The position numbers were made by a program, and so were the translations under genes. From Nocardioides abyssi (GTDB lineage Bacteria; Actinomycetota; Actinomycetes; Propionibacteriales; Nocardioidaceae), in the NCBI RefSeq assembly GCF_030412915.1, contig NZ_JAUHJR010000003.1, positions 1 to 64,000 of the forward strand: DNA of 64,000 nucleotides, in the 5' to 3' direction. The number at the start of each line of letters is the position of its first letter. The first letter of the stretch is position 1. The notes under the pieces are model-generated. The model searched no databases, was not told where the DNA came from, and saw only the letters and a list, made by a program, of their open reading frames with translations. Shown here piece by piece: positions 38,188 through 47,193 of this stretch.

Positions 38188-39377
38188 CCGCCCCGCTCAC
38201 CCTGCACTGGTTCCTGCCGACCTCCGGCGACAGCCGGGGGTTGGTGGGGGCCGGACAGGGCGTCCCGAAGGACGTCACCAGCGGGCTCGCCGAGACTCTC
38301 GGCCCGGGGAGGGGCGAGGGATCGGTGCGGGAGCTGTTCCGGCCGCCGACGATCGACTACCTCGCCGAGGTCGCCCGGACCGCCGAGCGGCTGGGCTTCA
38401 CCGGGGTGCTGACGCCGACCGGGACCTTCTGCGAGGACGCCTGGCTGACCACCGCCGCGCTGGTCCGGGAGACGACGCGGCTGAGGTTCCTCGTCGCCTT
38501 CCGGCCCGGCGTGGTCAACCCGGTGCTCGCGGCGCAGATGGCCGCGACCTACCAGCGGATCTCCGACGGACGCCTGATGCTCAACGTCGTCACCGGCGGC
38601 GAGCCGGTCGAGCAGGCGCGCTTCGGCGACACCGCGCCCAAGGACGAGCGGTACGCCCGCACCGACGAGTTCCTCGAGGTCGTCCGTGGCACGTGGGGGC
38701 AGGCCCCCTTCGACTTCGACGGCACCCATTACCGCGCCGAGGGCGCGCTCGTGAGCGGCGGCATCGACCCGCTGCCCCCGATCTACTTCGGCGGCTCGTC
38801 CGCAGCGGCCGGTCCGGTGGCGGCGCGTCACGCCGACGTCTACCTGACCTGGGGCGAGCCGCCGGAGCAGGTGGCCGAGAAGGTCGCCTGGATCCGCGGC
38901 CTGGCCGCCGAGCAGGGGCGCACCCTCCGGTTCGGCCTGCGCGTGCACACCCTGTCGCGGGACACCTCCGAGGAGGCGTGGCGGCACGCGCAGTGGCTGC
39001 TCGACGGGGTCGACCCCGCCACGGTCGAGGCGGCGCAGGCCGCCCAGGCGCGCAGCGAGTCGACCGGCCAGCAGCGGATGAACGCGCTGCGCCGCGCCGG
39101 GACGGCGTACTCCTCCGCCCGCGAGCTGGAGGTCTCCCCCGGCCTGTGGTCCGGCGTCGGCCTGGTCCGCGGCGGCGCCGGCACCTCGCTGGTCGGCAGC
39201 CACGAGGAGGTCGCCGACCTCATCGAGGCCTACCACCGGGTCGGCATCGACGAGCTGGTGCTCTCGGGCTACCCGCACGTCGAGGAGGCGTCGTGGTTCG
39301 CCGAGGGCGTGATGCCGCACCTGCGGCGACGCGGGCTGCTCGACGACCTGCCCGAGCCGGCGCGCGCCTCGGCCTGA
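38184..39377 (+). CDS. ssuD: FMNH2-dependent alkanesulfonate monooxygenase
   Basis: A 397-residue bacterial luciferase-like enzyme that releases sulfite from alkanesulfonates. It follows E. coli SsuD closely: HWFLPTSGDSR, FTGVLTPTGTFCEDAWL (active-site cysteine), PPIYFGGSS, DVYLTWGEPPEQV, STGQQRMNALR, LVRGGAGTSLVGS and LVLSGYPHVEEA. Compared with E. coli it has an extra segment of about 25-30 residues near the N-terminus (around residues 20-50). No FMN reductase (ssuE) is next to it. Start GTG overlaps ssuA (GTGA). Confidence 0.96.
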   Translation: MTAPLTLHWFLPTSGDSRGLVGAGQGVPKDVTSGLAETLGPGRGEGSVRELFRPPTIDYLAEVARTAERLGFTGVLTPTGTFCEDAWLTTAALVRETTRLRFLVAFRPGVVNPVLAAQMAATYQRISDGRLMLNVVTGGEPVEQARFGDTAPKDERYARTDEFLEVVRGTWGQAPFDFDGTHYRAEGALVSGGIDPLPPIYFGGSSAAAGPVAARHADVYLTWGEPPEQVAEKVAWIRGLAAEQGRTLRFGLRVHTLSRDTSEEAWRHAQWLLDGVDPATVEAAQAAQARSESTGQQRMNALRRAGTAYSSARELEVSPGLWSGVGLVRGGAGTSLVGSHEEVADLIEAYHRVGIDELVLSGYPHVEEASWFAEGVMPHLRRRGLLDDLPEPARASA

Positions 39378-39407
39378 GCCGCCCGGCGGCGTGGCAGGCT
39401 GGACCCC

Positions 39408-39872
39408 GTGGACGACGCGACGTGGGCCGCCCTCGCACTCACCCTGACCGTGCTCGGGGCGGTGTGGACCTGGCACGCGTTCCGCAAGCGGGGCGTGGCC
39501 TCCGGCCTGCGCGGTGCGGGGCTCACCCTGCTGCCGGTCGCGGCGTACCTCACCGACACCCTGCGGATGTTCACCCGCATCGGCACCGCGGTCGGCGACT
39601 GGGTCTCCGGCCTGGTGCTCAGCCCCTCGGTGTGGGCGGGGATCGCCGTCGCCGGCGTCGCGGCCGTGCTGCTGGTGGTCTCCGGCATCCTGCGGGACCG
39701 CGAGCGCGCGCGTGCGGTCGACGGCACGCCGGCCGCGCCCGACCGGGCCGTAAGCAGCGGCCGCGGCGAACGCAAGGGCGAGCGCAAGGGGGAACCCGCC
39801 ATCGGCGGCGCGGACGGCGACGACGACCTCGCCGACATCGAGGCGCTGCTGCGCAAGCGCGGCATCACCTGA
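39408..39872 (+). CDS. Small membrane protein of unknown function
   Basis: A 154-residue protein with two clear membrane helices and perhaps a third (WAALALTLTVLGAVWTW near residue 6, LTLLPVAAYL near 43, VWAGIAVAGVAAVLLVVSGI near 75), then a charged cytoplasmic tail with a short ERKGERKGE repeat and a terminal DDLADIEALLRKRGI helix. I do not recognise it beyond a conserved actinobacterial membrane protein. Start GTG, with a weak CAGGCT hexamer seven bases upstream. Confidence 0.75.
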   Translation: MDDATWAALALTLTVLGAVWTWHAFRKRGVASGLRGAGLTLLPVAAYLTDTLRMFTRIGTAVGDWVSGLVLSPSVWAGIAVAGVAAVLLVVSGILRDRERARAVDGTPAAPDRAVSSGRGERKGERKGEPAIGGADGDDDLADIEALLRKRGIT

Positions 39873-39891
39873 GACCTCCCCGGGCGTCCGC

Positions 39892-39920
39892 CTGACCGCG
39901 GAGCCCGCGTCTCCTAGAGT
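39892..39920 (+). promoter_or_regulatory. Promoter of a probable leaderless gene
   Basis: -35 CTGACC (39892-39897), 17-base spacer, -10 TAGAGT (39915-39920), then six bases to GTG 39927. Confidence 0.6.
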
Positions 39921-39926
39921 CCTGGC

Positions 39927-41147
39927 GTGCCCCACCACGACGACGTCGCCCGCAACCGCCTCTGGACGCGACTGAGCGGTGCCGTCGCGGCCGCCGGCGG
40001 CGACCTGCCCACGCCCGTGGCGGTGGTCGACCTCGACGCCTTCGACGCCAACGCCGCCGACCTGGTGCGTCGTGCCGGCGGTAAGCCGGTGCGCGTCGCG
40101 TCGAAGTCGATCCGGGTCCCCGCGCTGCTGCGGCGGGCGCTGGCCACCCCCGGGTTCGCGGGGGTGCTGGGCTACACGCTGCGCGAGGCGCTGTGGCTGG
40201 AGGAGCAGGGCGTCACTGACGACGTACTGGTCGCCTACCCCACCGTCGACCGGGCGGCGCTGGCCCGCCTCGTCGCCTCGCCCTCGGCCGCCGCCCACGT
40301 GACGCTCATGGTCGACGACGTCGCCCACCTCGACGTGGTCGACTCCGTCCGGTCCTCCGCGGCCGTCCCGGTGCGGGTGGCCCTCGAGGTCGACGCCGGC
40401 CTGCGGGTGCGGGGCCAGCACGTCGGCCCCAAGCGCAGCCCGCTGCACGAGCCCGACCGCGTGGCCGCGCTGGCCCGCGAGGTCCTCGGCCGCCCCGGCT
40501 TCCGGCTGGTCGGCGTGATGACCTACGAGGGGCAGGTCGCCGGCCTGCCCGACGCCGTGCCGACCCAGCGTGCGCGCTCGGCGGTCGTGCGGGGGCTCAA
40601 GGCGGCCTCGCTCAGCCAGCTCTCCCAGCGCCGACGGGCCGTCGCCGACGCCCTGCGCCCCCTGGTCGACCTCGAGCTGTGGAACGGCGGCGGCTCCGGC
40701 TCGATCGAGACCACCGTCGCCGACCCCGTCGTCACCGAGGTCGCCGCCGGCTCCGGCCTGCTGGTCCCCACGCTCTTCGACCACTACCGCTCCTTCGACG
40801 CTCGACCGGCGGCCTTCTTCGGCGTGCCGGTCGTCCGCCGGCCCTCCCCCGACGTCGCGACCGTCCACGGCGGCGGCTTCGTGGCGTCCGGCGCCGCCGG
40901 CCCCGACCGGCTCCCCACCCCCTGGGCCCCCGCCGGGCTTCGGCTGACCTCGCTCGAGGGCGCCGGCGAGGTGCAGACCCCGCTCACCGGCCCCGCCGCG
41001 GGGCGGCTCGCGGTCGGCGACCTGGTGTGGTTCCGCCACGCCAAGTCCGGCGAGCTCTTCGAGCACACCGACCGGGTGCACCTGCTGCAGGGCGAGCGGT
41101 TCGTCGAGGAGGTCCCGACCTACCGTGGCCACGGCCTCGTCTCCTGA
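39927..41147 (+). CDS. PLP-dependent amino acid deaminase/aldolase-like protein
   Basis: A 406-residue protein of the fold III PLP family (alanine racemase N-terminal barrel plus a D-threonine-aldolase-like C-domain). TPVAVVDLDAFDANAADLV near residue 28 leads to the PLP lysine in VRVASKSIRVPALL near 56. Later, FRLVGVMTYEGQVAG and LELWNGGGSGSIETTV supply the phosphate and Ser/Gly sites, and a C-terminal histidine-containing segment (WFRHAKSGELFEHTDRVHLL) may bind metal. It likely acts on a D-amino acid; the substrate is unknown. The next gene overlaps its end by 23 bases. Confidence 0.8.
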   Translation: MPHHDDVARNRLWTRLSGAVAAAGGDLPTPVAVVDLDAFDANAADLVRRAGGKPVRVASKSIRVPALLRRALATPGFAGVLGYTLREALWLEEQGVTDDVLVAYPTVDRAALARLVASPSAAAHVTLMVDDVAHLDVVDSVRSSAAVPVRVALEVDAGLRVRGQHVGPKRSPLHEPDRVAALAREVLGRPGFRLVGVMTYEGQVAGLPDAVPTQRARSAVVRGLKAASLSQLSQRRRAVADALRPLVDLELWNGGGSGSIETTVADPVVTEVAAGSGLLVPTLFDHYRSFDARPAAFFGVPVVRRPSPDVATVHGGGFVASGAAGPDRLPTPWAPAGLRLTSLEGAGEVQTPLTGPAAGRLAVGDLVWFRHAKSGELFEHTDRVHLLQGERFVEEVPTYRGHGLVS

Positions 41148-41706
41148 CCCGGCCGAGGCCGCCCTGGCGCTCGTGCGCTCGCGACGGCCGACGCTCGGCG
41201 AGGGCCGGCTGCTCTGCGTCGACGGGCCCGCCGGCTCCGGCAAGACCACGCTCGCCGGTCGGATCGGCGCCCTCGCCGACGCGCCGGTCGTGCACCTGGA
41301 CGACCTCTACGACGGGTGGGACGGGCTCCCCCGCGTCGGCGACCAGCTCGCCACCCTGCTGACCCCGCTCGCCCGCGGGGAGGCCGGCACCTACCGGCGC
41401 TACGACTGGGACGCGGGGGCGTACGCCGGCACGGTCACCGTGGCGCCCGCCCCGCTGCTGGTGCTCGAGGGCGTCGGGGCCGGCCTGGCGGCGTACTCCT
41501 CGCTGGTGGGGGTGCTGGTCTGGGTCGAGGCACCGGCCGCGCTGCGGCTGGAGCGCGGGCTCGCCCGCGACGGCGCCGCGGTCGAGCCGCACTGGCGCCG
41601 CTGGACGGTCGCGGAGGCCGAGCACTTCGCCGTCGACCGCACCCGCGAGCGGGCCGACCTGCTCGTGGACGGCACCGGGCGACGTCCACCGCTGCACCTA
41701 GGGTGA
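41125..41706 (+). CDS. P-loop nucleoside or small-molecule kinase-like protein
   Basis: A 193-residue P-loop protein. Walker A GPAGSGKTTLAGRIG is at about residue 34-48, followed by HLDDLYDGWDGL, and LVLEGVGAGLAAY near 110, a uridine kinase-like arrangement in which an aspartate after the first strand contacts the substrate. The arginine-rich lid is RGLARDGAAVEPHWRRW. The substrate is unknown. Start GTG lies inside the previous gene, implying coupling. Confidence 0.78.
   Translation: MATASSPDPAEAALALVRSRRPTLGEGRLLCVDGPAGSGKTTLAGRIGALADAPVVHLDDLYDGWDGLPRVGDQLATLLTPLARGEAGTYRRYDWDAGAYAGTVTVAPAPLLVLEGVGAGLAAYSSLVGVLVWVEAPAALRLERGLARDGAAVEPHWRRWTVAEAEHFAVDRTRERADLLVDGTGRRPPLHLG
41699..41704 (+). 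promoter_or_regulatory. -10 element inside the kinase stop region
   Basis: TAGGGT, six bases before GTG 41711; it overlaps the preceding gene's last codons and stop. It is consistent with a leaderless start for the mutarotase paralogue. Confidence 0.5.
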
Positions 41707-41710
41707 ACCG

Positions 41711-42628
41711 GTGCTACCTCCGAGCGGCGAACAGTTCGAGATCGAGGGCGGCGGCTACCAGGCCGTCGTGACCGAGAGCGGCGCAGCGCTGCGCGCGCTG
41801 TCCTTCCGCGGACGCGACCTCGTGGACGGGTTCGGCGAGGACGAGATGTCGTCGGGCGGCCGCGGGCAGCTGCTCGTGCCGTGGCCCAACCGGGTCCGCG
41901 ACGGGCGGTACACCTTCGAGGGGCGCGACCTGCAGCTGCCGCTGACCGAGCCGGCGCGGCACAACTCCTCCCACGGCCTCGCCCGCTGGGTCGCCTGGAG
42001 CGTCGAGGAGCACACCGGGCACTCGGTGTCGCTGCAGTACCGCCTCATGGCGCAGACCGGCTACCCCTGGACCCTCGACCTGCACGTCGCCTACGACCTC
42101 TCCGCCGACGGGCTGACCGTCACCCAGACCGCGACCAACGACTCGGGCCGCCCGGCGCCGTACGCCTCGGGCGCGCACCCCTACCTCCGCGTCGGCGAGG
42201 GCCCGGTCGACGGCTGGGAGCTCACGCTGCCCGCCGCCACCCGCCTGCTCGTCGACGACGAGCGGCTGCTGCCCGGGGGACGGGAGGCGGTGGAGGGCAC
42301 GCCGTACGACTTCCGGGTCGCGCGGCCGCTGCGCGACCTCGCGCTCAACGACTGCTTCACCGACCTCGGGCGCGACCCCGAGGGCAACACGACCGCCGTG
42401 CTGCGCGACCCCGCCAGCGGCGACGGCGTCACGCTGTGGGTCGACGGCCACCACCCGTGGCTGCTGCTCTACACCGCCGACGACGTCGCGGCGACCGCCC
42501 GGCGCTCGCTGGCCGTCGAGCCGATGACCGCTCCCCCGGACGCGCTGCGCTCCGGCGAGGACCTCTTCACCCTCGCCCCCGACGAGACCGTCTCCGTCGT
42601 CTGGGGCATCCGCGCGCTCGAGGACTGA
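41711..42628 (+). CDS. Aldose 1-epimerase family protein (second copy)
   Basis: A 305-residue paralogue of the gene at 26984-27904, with the same landmarks: LLVPWPNRVRDGRY near residue 55, NSSHGLARWVAW near 88, SGAHPYLRVGEGPVDGW near 155 and AVEPMTAPPDALRSGEDL near 275. It should interconvert sugar anomers. It has no transporter or regulator next to it, so it may be the housekeeping copy and the other the pathway-specific one. The GTG start follows TAGGGT by six bases. Confidence 0.87.
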   Translation: MLPPSGEQFEIEGGGYQAVVTESGAALRALSFRGRDLVDGFGEDEMSSGGRGQLLVPWPNRVRDGRYTFEGRDLQLPLTEPARHNSSHGLARWVAWSVEEHTGHSVSLQYRLMAQTGYPWTLDLHVAYDLSADGLTVTQTATNDSGRPAPYASGAHPYLRVGEGPVDGWELTLPAATRLLVDDERLLPGGREAVEGTPYDFRVARPLRDLALNDCFTDLGRDPEGNTTAVLRDPASGDGVTLWVDGHHPWLLLYTADDVAATARRSLAVEPMTAPPDALRSGEDLFTLAPDETVSVVWGIRALED

Positions 42629-42638
42629 CCCCCGCCCG

Positions 42639-42731
42639 CCGAGTCGCCACTTCGGGTCCCTCGAGTGGTCGCTTCTGGTCTCCGCAGTCGACCAGAAGTG
42701 ACCACTCGACACGTCAGAAGTGGCGACTCGG
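42639..42731. repeat. Nested inverted repeats between convergent genes
   Basis: The outer arms 42639-42653 and 42717-42731 are perfect 15-base complements (CCGAGTCGCCACTTC). The inner arms 42662-42679 and 42691-42708 pair in 17 of 18 positions around an 11-base loop. Outer and inner arms also resemble each other (CGAGT-CACTTC), so the block looks like four copies of one word in +,+,-,- order. It lies between the mutarotase (plus) and the PH-domain gene (minus) and probably ends both transcripts. Confidence 0.88.
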
Positions 42732-42764
42732 CGAGTGGCGGGGGTGTGGTCAGGCAGGGGTCGG

Positions 42765-43235
42765 TCAGCGGGTGAGCTCGTCGGCGAGGCGGCGCAGGTC
42801 GCGGGCGGCGGCGCGGGAGCGCTCGCCGTCGGAGCCCTGGATGCCCATGGCCGAGACGGTGCGACCGTCGGAGAGGTCGAGGGTGACCCAGGGGGCACCC
42901 GGCGGGAGGTGGACGGCGACGACCTCGGCCCAGGCGAAGGTGCGGGCGCGGTAGCCGTTGACGACGGTGAGGCCGTCGCGCGTCGCGGTGACCCGGGAGC
43001 GGGTCAGCGCGTGCAGGACGACGCCGCCGAGGATGATGAAGCAGACGATCGTGCCGATCTGGAACGGCGTGAACTTCGCGCGGGTCTCCGCGCCGAGGGA
43101 GATCCACGCCGTGGCGAGGATGACGAGCATCCCGCTGCTCAGGACGGTCGCGACGATCCGCGGGCCCAGCGGTCGCCAGGTCCGCGGCAGCTCCGGCACC
43201 CGCGGGGCGGGCGCGGGCTCAGAGCCGGCAGGCAT
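42765..43235 (-). CDS. PH-domain membrane protein
   Basis: A 156-residue protein: proline-rich N-terminus, two membrane helices (IVATVLSSGMLVILATAWI and IGTIVCFIILGGVVLHAL) and a C-terminal bacterial PH-like domain (VTATRDGLTVVNGYRARTFAWAEV split across 92-115, then VTLDLSDGRTVSAMGIQGSDG). Actinobacteria often encode such a protein immediately after hisG. I start at ATG 43235, which overlaps the hisG end by 17 bases; the longer frame would extend further into hisG. The function is unknown. Confidence 0.82.
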   Translation of the reverse strand: MPAGSEPAPAPRVPELPRTWRPLGPRIVATVLSSGMLVILATAWISLGAETRAKFTPFQIGTIVCFIILGGVVLHALTRSRVTATRDGLTVVNGYRARTFAWAEVVAVHLPPGAPWVTLDLSDGRTVSAMGIQGSDGERSRAAARDLRRLADELTR

Positions 43236-44070
43236 TGATCTCGGTGAGCAGGATGCCGCGCGCACCGAGCTCCCACAGCTCGTCCATCAGCCGCTGGGCG
43301 CCCTGGCGCGGCACCATCGCGCGCACCGCGACCCAGCCGTCCTTGTGGAGCGGGGAGACCGTCGGGCTCTCGATGCCGGGCGTCAGCGCGACGGCCGCGG
43401 AGACGTGCTGGCTCTCGATGTCGTAGTCCATCATCACGTAGCTGCGCGCGACCAGGACCCCGTCAAGGCGACGCTTGAAGACCTCGAAGCCGCTGGGCGG
43501 GTCGCCGGTCGCGCGGCGGATGAGGACCGCCTCGGAGTCGAGGATCGTCTCGCCGAAGACCTCCAGGCCGGCCTGGCGCAGCGTGCTGCCGGTCTCGACG
43601 ACGTCGGCGACGACGTCGGCGACACCGAGCTGGATGCTGGTCTCGACCGCGCCGTCGAGCCGCACGACCGAGGCCTCGATGCCACGCTCGGCCAGGAAGG
43701 CGCGCACGACCCCGACGTACGACGTCGCGATCCGCAGCCCCTCCAGCTCGGACAGGTCGGTGTAGCGCCCGGCGGGCCCGGCGAACCGGAAGCGGCTGCG
43801 CCCGAAGCCGAGCGAGCGGACCTCGTCGGCCTGCGCGCCGGAGTCGCGGAGCAGGTCGCGGCCGGTGATGCCGACGTCGAGGGTGCCCTCGCCGACGTAC
43901 AGCGCGATGTCGCGCGGCCGGAGGTAGAAGAACTCGACGCCGTTCTCGTCGTCGATCAGCGTCAGCTGCTTGCTGTCGTCGCGCTGGCGGTAGCCGGACT
44001 CGCGCAGGATCTCCGAGGCGGAGGAGGAGAGGGACCCCTTGTTGGGGACGGCGACGCGGAGGAGGGACAC
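43219..44070 (-). CDS. hisG: ATP phosphoribosyltransferase, long form
   Basis: First enzyme of histidine synthesis, 283 residues. LLRVAVPNKGSLSSSASEIL at the N-terminus, VEFFYLRPRDIALYVGEGTLDVGITG near 45, and the PRPP loop DVVADVVETGSTLRQAGL near 155 are diagnostic. The C-terminal ACT-like domain (about 205-283), which binds histidine for feedback inhibition, marks the long form that needs no HisZ. Start GTG is 16 bases after hisE. Confidence 0.96.
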   Translation of the reverse strand: MSLLRVAVPNKGSLSSSASEILRESGYRQRDDSKQLTLIDDENGVEFFYLRPRDIALYVGEGTLDVGITGRDLLRDSGAQADEVRSLGFGRSRFRFAGPAGRYTDLSELEGLRIATSYVGVVRAFLAERGIEASVVRLDGAVETSIQLGVADVVADVVETGSTLRQAGLEVFGETILDSEAVLIRRATGDPPSGFEVFKRRLDGVLVARSYVMMDYDIESQHVSAAVALTPGIESPTVSPLHKDGWVAVRAMVPRQGAQRLMDELWELGARGILLTEINACRL

Positions 44071-44086
44071 AGGAGTCCTGTTCGGG

Positions 44087-44350
44087 TCAGAGGTGGGCGT
44101 AGACGTCGTCGAGCTCGATGCCGCTGGCGAGCATGAGGCACTGGGCGTGGTAGAGCAGCTGGCTGATCTCCTCGGCCGTGCGGTCCTTGCCCTCGTGCTC
44201 GGCGGCCATCCAGGACTCGGCGGCCTCCTCGACCAGCTTCTTGCCGATCGCATGGACACCCGCGTCGAGCTCGGCGACGGTGCCGGAGCCCGCCGGACGC
44301 GTGCGCGCCTTCTCCTGCAGCTCGGCCCACAGCTCGTCGAACGTCTTCAC
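44087..44350 (-). CDS. hisE: Phosphoribosyl-ATP pyrophosphatase
   Basis: Second histidine enzyme, an 87-residue all-alpha MazG-like protein. [23 protein letters not shown] carries the metal-binding glutamates (EEAAE), and [22 protein letters not shown] the rest of the site. It is a stand-alone HisE, as in other actinobacteria. Start GTG; TAGGCT lies eight bases upstream with no Shine-Dalgarno, so it is probably leaderless. It is divergent from the histidine kinase. Confidence 0.95.
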   Translation of the reverse strand: MKTFDELWAELQEKARTRPAGSGTVAELDAGVHAIGKKLVEEAAESWMAAEHEGKDRTAEEISQLLYHAQCLMLASGIELDDVYAHL

Positions 44351-44358
44351 GAGCGACC

Positions 44359-44364
44359 AGCCTA
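44359..44364 (-). promoter_or_regulatory. hisE -10 element
   Basis: Minus-strand TAGGCT eight bases before the hisE GTG, fitting a leaderless hisEG transcript. Confidence 0.5.
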
Positions 44365-44424
44365 GGTGACGGCGGGCAGTTGACGCCTGTCGGGAGCGAT
44401 CCTCGGACGCCCGTGACCTGCTGA

Positions 44425-44430
44425 TACCGT
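44425..44430 (+). promoter_or_regulatory. -10 element of the kinase-decarboxylase operon
   Basis: TACCGT, seven bases before ATG 44438. It overlaps the alternative GTG start at 44429, which is therefore less likely. No Shine-Dalgarno is visible. Confidence 0.5.
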
Positions 44431-44437
44431 GCCGGGT

Positions 44438-46687
44438 ATGAGCACATCGCTGTCGCTCGGCGCGCAGCGACGTCGCTTCCGTGCCGCGGTCCCCGCAGCG
44501 GTCGCCTTCCTGGCGGTCTACGCCGTGCTGCTCGCGCCGATCCTTTCCCGGGCCACTCGCGAGGCGGCAAGCGGGCTGGGCCTGATGATGGCCGGAACCA
44601 CCACGACGCTCGCGCTCGCCGTCCGCGCCCGTTCGTCGACCGGCCGCCGGCGGATGGCCTGGTGCTGGTTGACCGCCGCCTCGACGGTCGCGGTGCTCGG
44701 CAACGTCTGGGGCACGATCGTCGGCAACGACCCGGTCACCGAGCCCAGCGCCGTCGTCGACCTCAGCATCTCCGTGGCGCTCGCGCTCTCGATCATCGGC
44801 CTGCTCTCGTTCCCGACCGCCCGGCGACGGGGGCGCGACCTCGTGCTCCTGGCCCTGGACGGCATCGTCGGCGGCACGGCGGTGGTCATCATCGCCACGG
44901 TGCTGGTCTACGACGAGCTGCTCGGGTCGGTCGACAGCTCCTTCGGGCAGCCGCTGGTCAGCAACGTGCTCATCCCGTTCCTCGACGTCGCGCTGGTGAC
45001 CGTCGGTCTCTTCCTCGTCCTGCGCAGCCGCGGCGAGGGCCGTCCGGCGCTGGCGCTGGTCGCGCTCGGCTTCCTGCTGTACGCCGTCGCCGACCTCACC
45101 TACGCGGTGCGGGTCAGCCAGGGCACCTTCGCCTGGGGCGACGTCCCCGACCTCGGCTGGATCGCCGGCTACCTCATCATCGGCGTCGCCGCGTGGTACC
45201 CCGCCCGACCCGACTTCGAGGAGGTCGAGGGCAGCCGCGCCGTCGCGGACGCCCGCGACACGATCCTGGTGTTCGGCGCGGTGGGCGTGGCGGTCGTCGT
45301 GCAGACCGCGTTCAGCTCCGGTGGGGGCATGCAGCGCGCCCAGGTGGTGCTCTGGCTGGTCCTCGGCCTCGCCGCCGGTCTCCGCCAGGTGCTGCTGACC
45401 CTGGACAACACCCAGCTGCGCCGGGGCCTGGAGCTGCGGGTCGAGGAGCAGACGGCCGACCTGCGGCGCATGGCGCGGCGTACCGAGACCCTGTTGACCT
45501 CCGTCGGGGACGGCATCTACGGCGTGGACCCCGCCGGTCGCATCACCTGGGTCAATCCCTCCGGCGCCCGGGCTCTGGGCCACCCCCTCGACGAGCTGGT
45601 CGGCCAGCGCGCGCACGACCTCTTCCACGCCCCGGGGGTGGACGGGACGGCCTTCCCCTACGAGGGCTGCTACATCGCCGAGGCGATCTCGTCCCGCACG
45701 GTGACCAGCGCGGAGGAGGACGTCTACGTCCGCGCCGACGGCGACACGTTCCCCGTCGAGATCACCGCCAGCCCGCTGGTCGACGACGAGACCGTCACCG
45801 GTGCCGTGGTCGTCTTCCGCGACGTCACGCAGCGCCGCGAGGTCGACCGGATGAAGAACGAGTTCCTCTCCGTGGTCAGCCACGAGCTGCGGACGCCGCT
45901 CACCTCGATCCGCGGGTCGCTGGGCCTGCTCGCCGGCGGCCAGCTGGGCGAGCTCACCCCGCGGGCGACCTCGATGGCCCGGATCGCGCTGGAGAGCAGC
46001 GAGCGGCTGACCCGGCTCATCAACGACATCCTCGACCTGGAGCGGATCGAGTCGGGCACGCGCCCGATGGAGCTCGCGCCCGCCGAGGCCCGGACCGTCG
46101 TCGAGGCGGCGGCCGCCGAGATGGACGCGATGGCCCGCGGCGCCGACGTGCGCCTCGAGGTCGGGGACGCCGCCGGCGAGGTGCTCGTCGACGCCGACCG
46201 CATCGTCCAGACACTCACCAACCTGCTCAACAACGCGATCAAGTTCTCCCCCGCCGGTGGCCGGGTCGTCCTCGACGCCGTCCTGCAGCCCAACGGCAAG
46301 GCCGTCCTGTTCCGGGTGCGCGACGAGGGCCGCGGCATCCCCGAGGACCAGATCGCCACCATCTTCGACCGGTTCCACCAGGTCGACTCCTCCGACGCCC
46401 GCCAGAAGGGCGGCACCGGGCTCGGCCTCGCGATCAGCCGCGGGATCGTCGAGCGGCACGGCGGCCGCATCTGGGCCGAGAGCCAGCCCGGCGAGGGGAC
46501 GACCGTCCAGTTCACGCTGCCCGTCGCGCACCGCGCCCGCCCCGCCGGCGCGACCGCGGCCGCGCGGCCCGCCCCCGACCTGATCTCCCCGCCGACCACC
46601 CCGTCGACAGACCAGTCCGTGACCACACCGCCGACCACCACGCCCGTGACCACACCGGCACCCACCCCTTCCCAGGAGGAACGTTGA
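44438..46687 (+). CDS. Membrane PAS sensor histidine kinase
   Basis: A 749-residue kinase. Seven to nine hydrophobic helices fill residues about 15-310 (for example [52 protein letters not shown]), resembling integral sensor regions of actinobacterial hybrid signalling proteins. A short coiled coil leads to PAS ([20 protein letters not shown] near 355), then HisKA with [17 protein letters not shown] near 485 and HATPase with [22 protein letters not shown] and [14 protein letters not shown] tail rich in T and P (about 715-745) follows. It is first in a four-gene coupled operon; its stop overlaps the next start as TTGA. Confidence 0.92.
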   Translation: MSTSLSLGAQRRRFRAAVPAAVAFLAVYAVLLAPILSRATREAASGLGLMMAGTTTTLALAVRARSSTGRRRMAWCWLTAASTVAVLGNVWGTIVGNDPVTEPSAVVDLSISVALALSIIGLLSFPTARRRGRDLVLLALDGIVGGTAVVIIATVLVYDELLGSVDSSFGQPLVSNVLIPFLDVALVTVGLFLVLRSRGEGRPALALVALGFLLYAVADLTYAVRVSQGTFAWGDVPDLGWIAGYLIIGVAAWYPARPDFEEVEGSRAVADARDTILVFGAVGVAVVVQTAFSSGGGMQRAQVVLWLVLGLAAGLRQVLLTLDNTQLRRGLELRVEEQTADLRRMARRTETLLTSVGDGIYGVDPAGRITWVNPSGARALGHPLDELVGQRAHDLFHAPGVDGTAFPYEGCYIAEAISSRTVTSAEEDVYVRADGDTFPVEITASPLVDDETVTGAVVVFRDVTQRREVDRMKNEFLSVVSHELRTPLTSIRGSLGLLAGGQLGELTPRATSMARIALESSERLTRLINDILDLERIESGTRPMELAPAEARTVVEAAAAEMDAMARGADVRLEVGDAAGEVLVDADRIVQTLTNLLNNAIKFSPAGGRVVLDAVLQPNGKAVLFRVRDEGRGIPEDQIATIFDRFHQVDSSDARQKGGTGLGLAISRGIVERHGGRIWAESQPGEGTTVQFTLPVAHRARPAGATAAARPAPDLISPPTTPSTDQSVTTPPTTTPVTTPAPTPSQEER

Positions 46688-47193
46688 CCACCCGCCTCGA
46701 CATCACCGTCCGAGCAGCCACGGGCGTCGGACGCACGAAGCTGGCGGCGTACGACCACGCCCTGCTCAACGCCGGGATCGGCAACCTGAACCTGATCAAG
46801 CTCTCCTCGGTGATCCCGCCGCACAGCACCGTCCGGGTGCTGGAGGACGGCGCGGCGGAGGTGCTGGCCGGCGGGCACGGCGACAAGCTCTACTGCGTGG
46901 AGTCGGCGGTCTTCGCCGAGCACAGCGGCGAGACGGTCTGGGCCGGCCTGGGCTGGACCCGCGACCACACCACCGGCGGGCTCTTCGTCGAGCACCACGG
47001 CGGCAGTGAGGAGTCACTGCTGGAGCAGATCACGCTGAGCCTGCACGACATGGACGAGAACCGCGGCGGCGGCTACGGGCCCGTGGAGTCCGCGACCGCG
47101 TCGGCCCACTGCACCGACCGGCCGGTCTGCGCGCTCGTCGTGGCGGCGTACTCGGTGGAGGACTGGTCGCCGAAGGAGCCCCACCGTGGCTGA
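46684..47193 (+). CDS. pdaD: Pyruvoyl-dependent arginine decarboxylase
   Basis: A 169-residue proenzyme that self-cleaves and converts arginine to agmatine plus CO2. The diagnostic core is [20 protein letters not shown]; cleavage is expected between Ser41 and Ser42, turning the second serine into the pyruvoyl group. [14 protein letters not shown] includes the likely catalytic glutamate (about 103). The TTG start has AGGAGG four bases upstream and overlaps the kinase stop (TTGA). Such enzymes are best known from archaea and chlamydiae; here it is embedded between signalling genes. Confidence 0.93.
   Translation: MTTRLDITVRAATGVGRTKLAAYDHALLNAGIGNLNLIKLSSVIPPHSTVRVLEDGAAEVLAGGHGDKLYCVESAVFAEHSGETVWAGLGWTRDHTTGGLFVEHHGGSEESLLEQITLSLHDMDENRGGGYGPVESATASAHCTDRPVCALVVAAYSVEDWSPKEPHRG

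Noticed and set aside
41699-41706. Translational coupling alone for the second mutarotase gene
   Set aside because: The four bases between the preceding stop and the GTG would permit coupling, but there is no Shine-Dalgarno and a well-placed TAGGGT, so a separate start is at least as likely.
44429-44431. GTG start of the membrane kinase
   Set aside because: It lies within the proposed -10 TACCGT; ATG 44438 has the same promoter spacing as other leaderless genes here.
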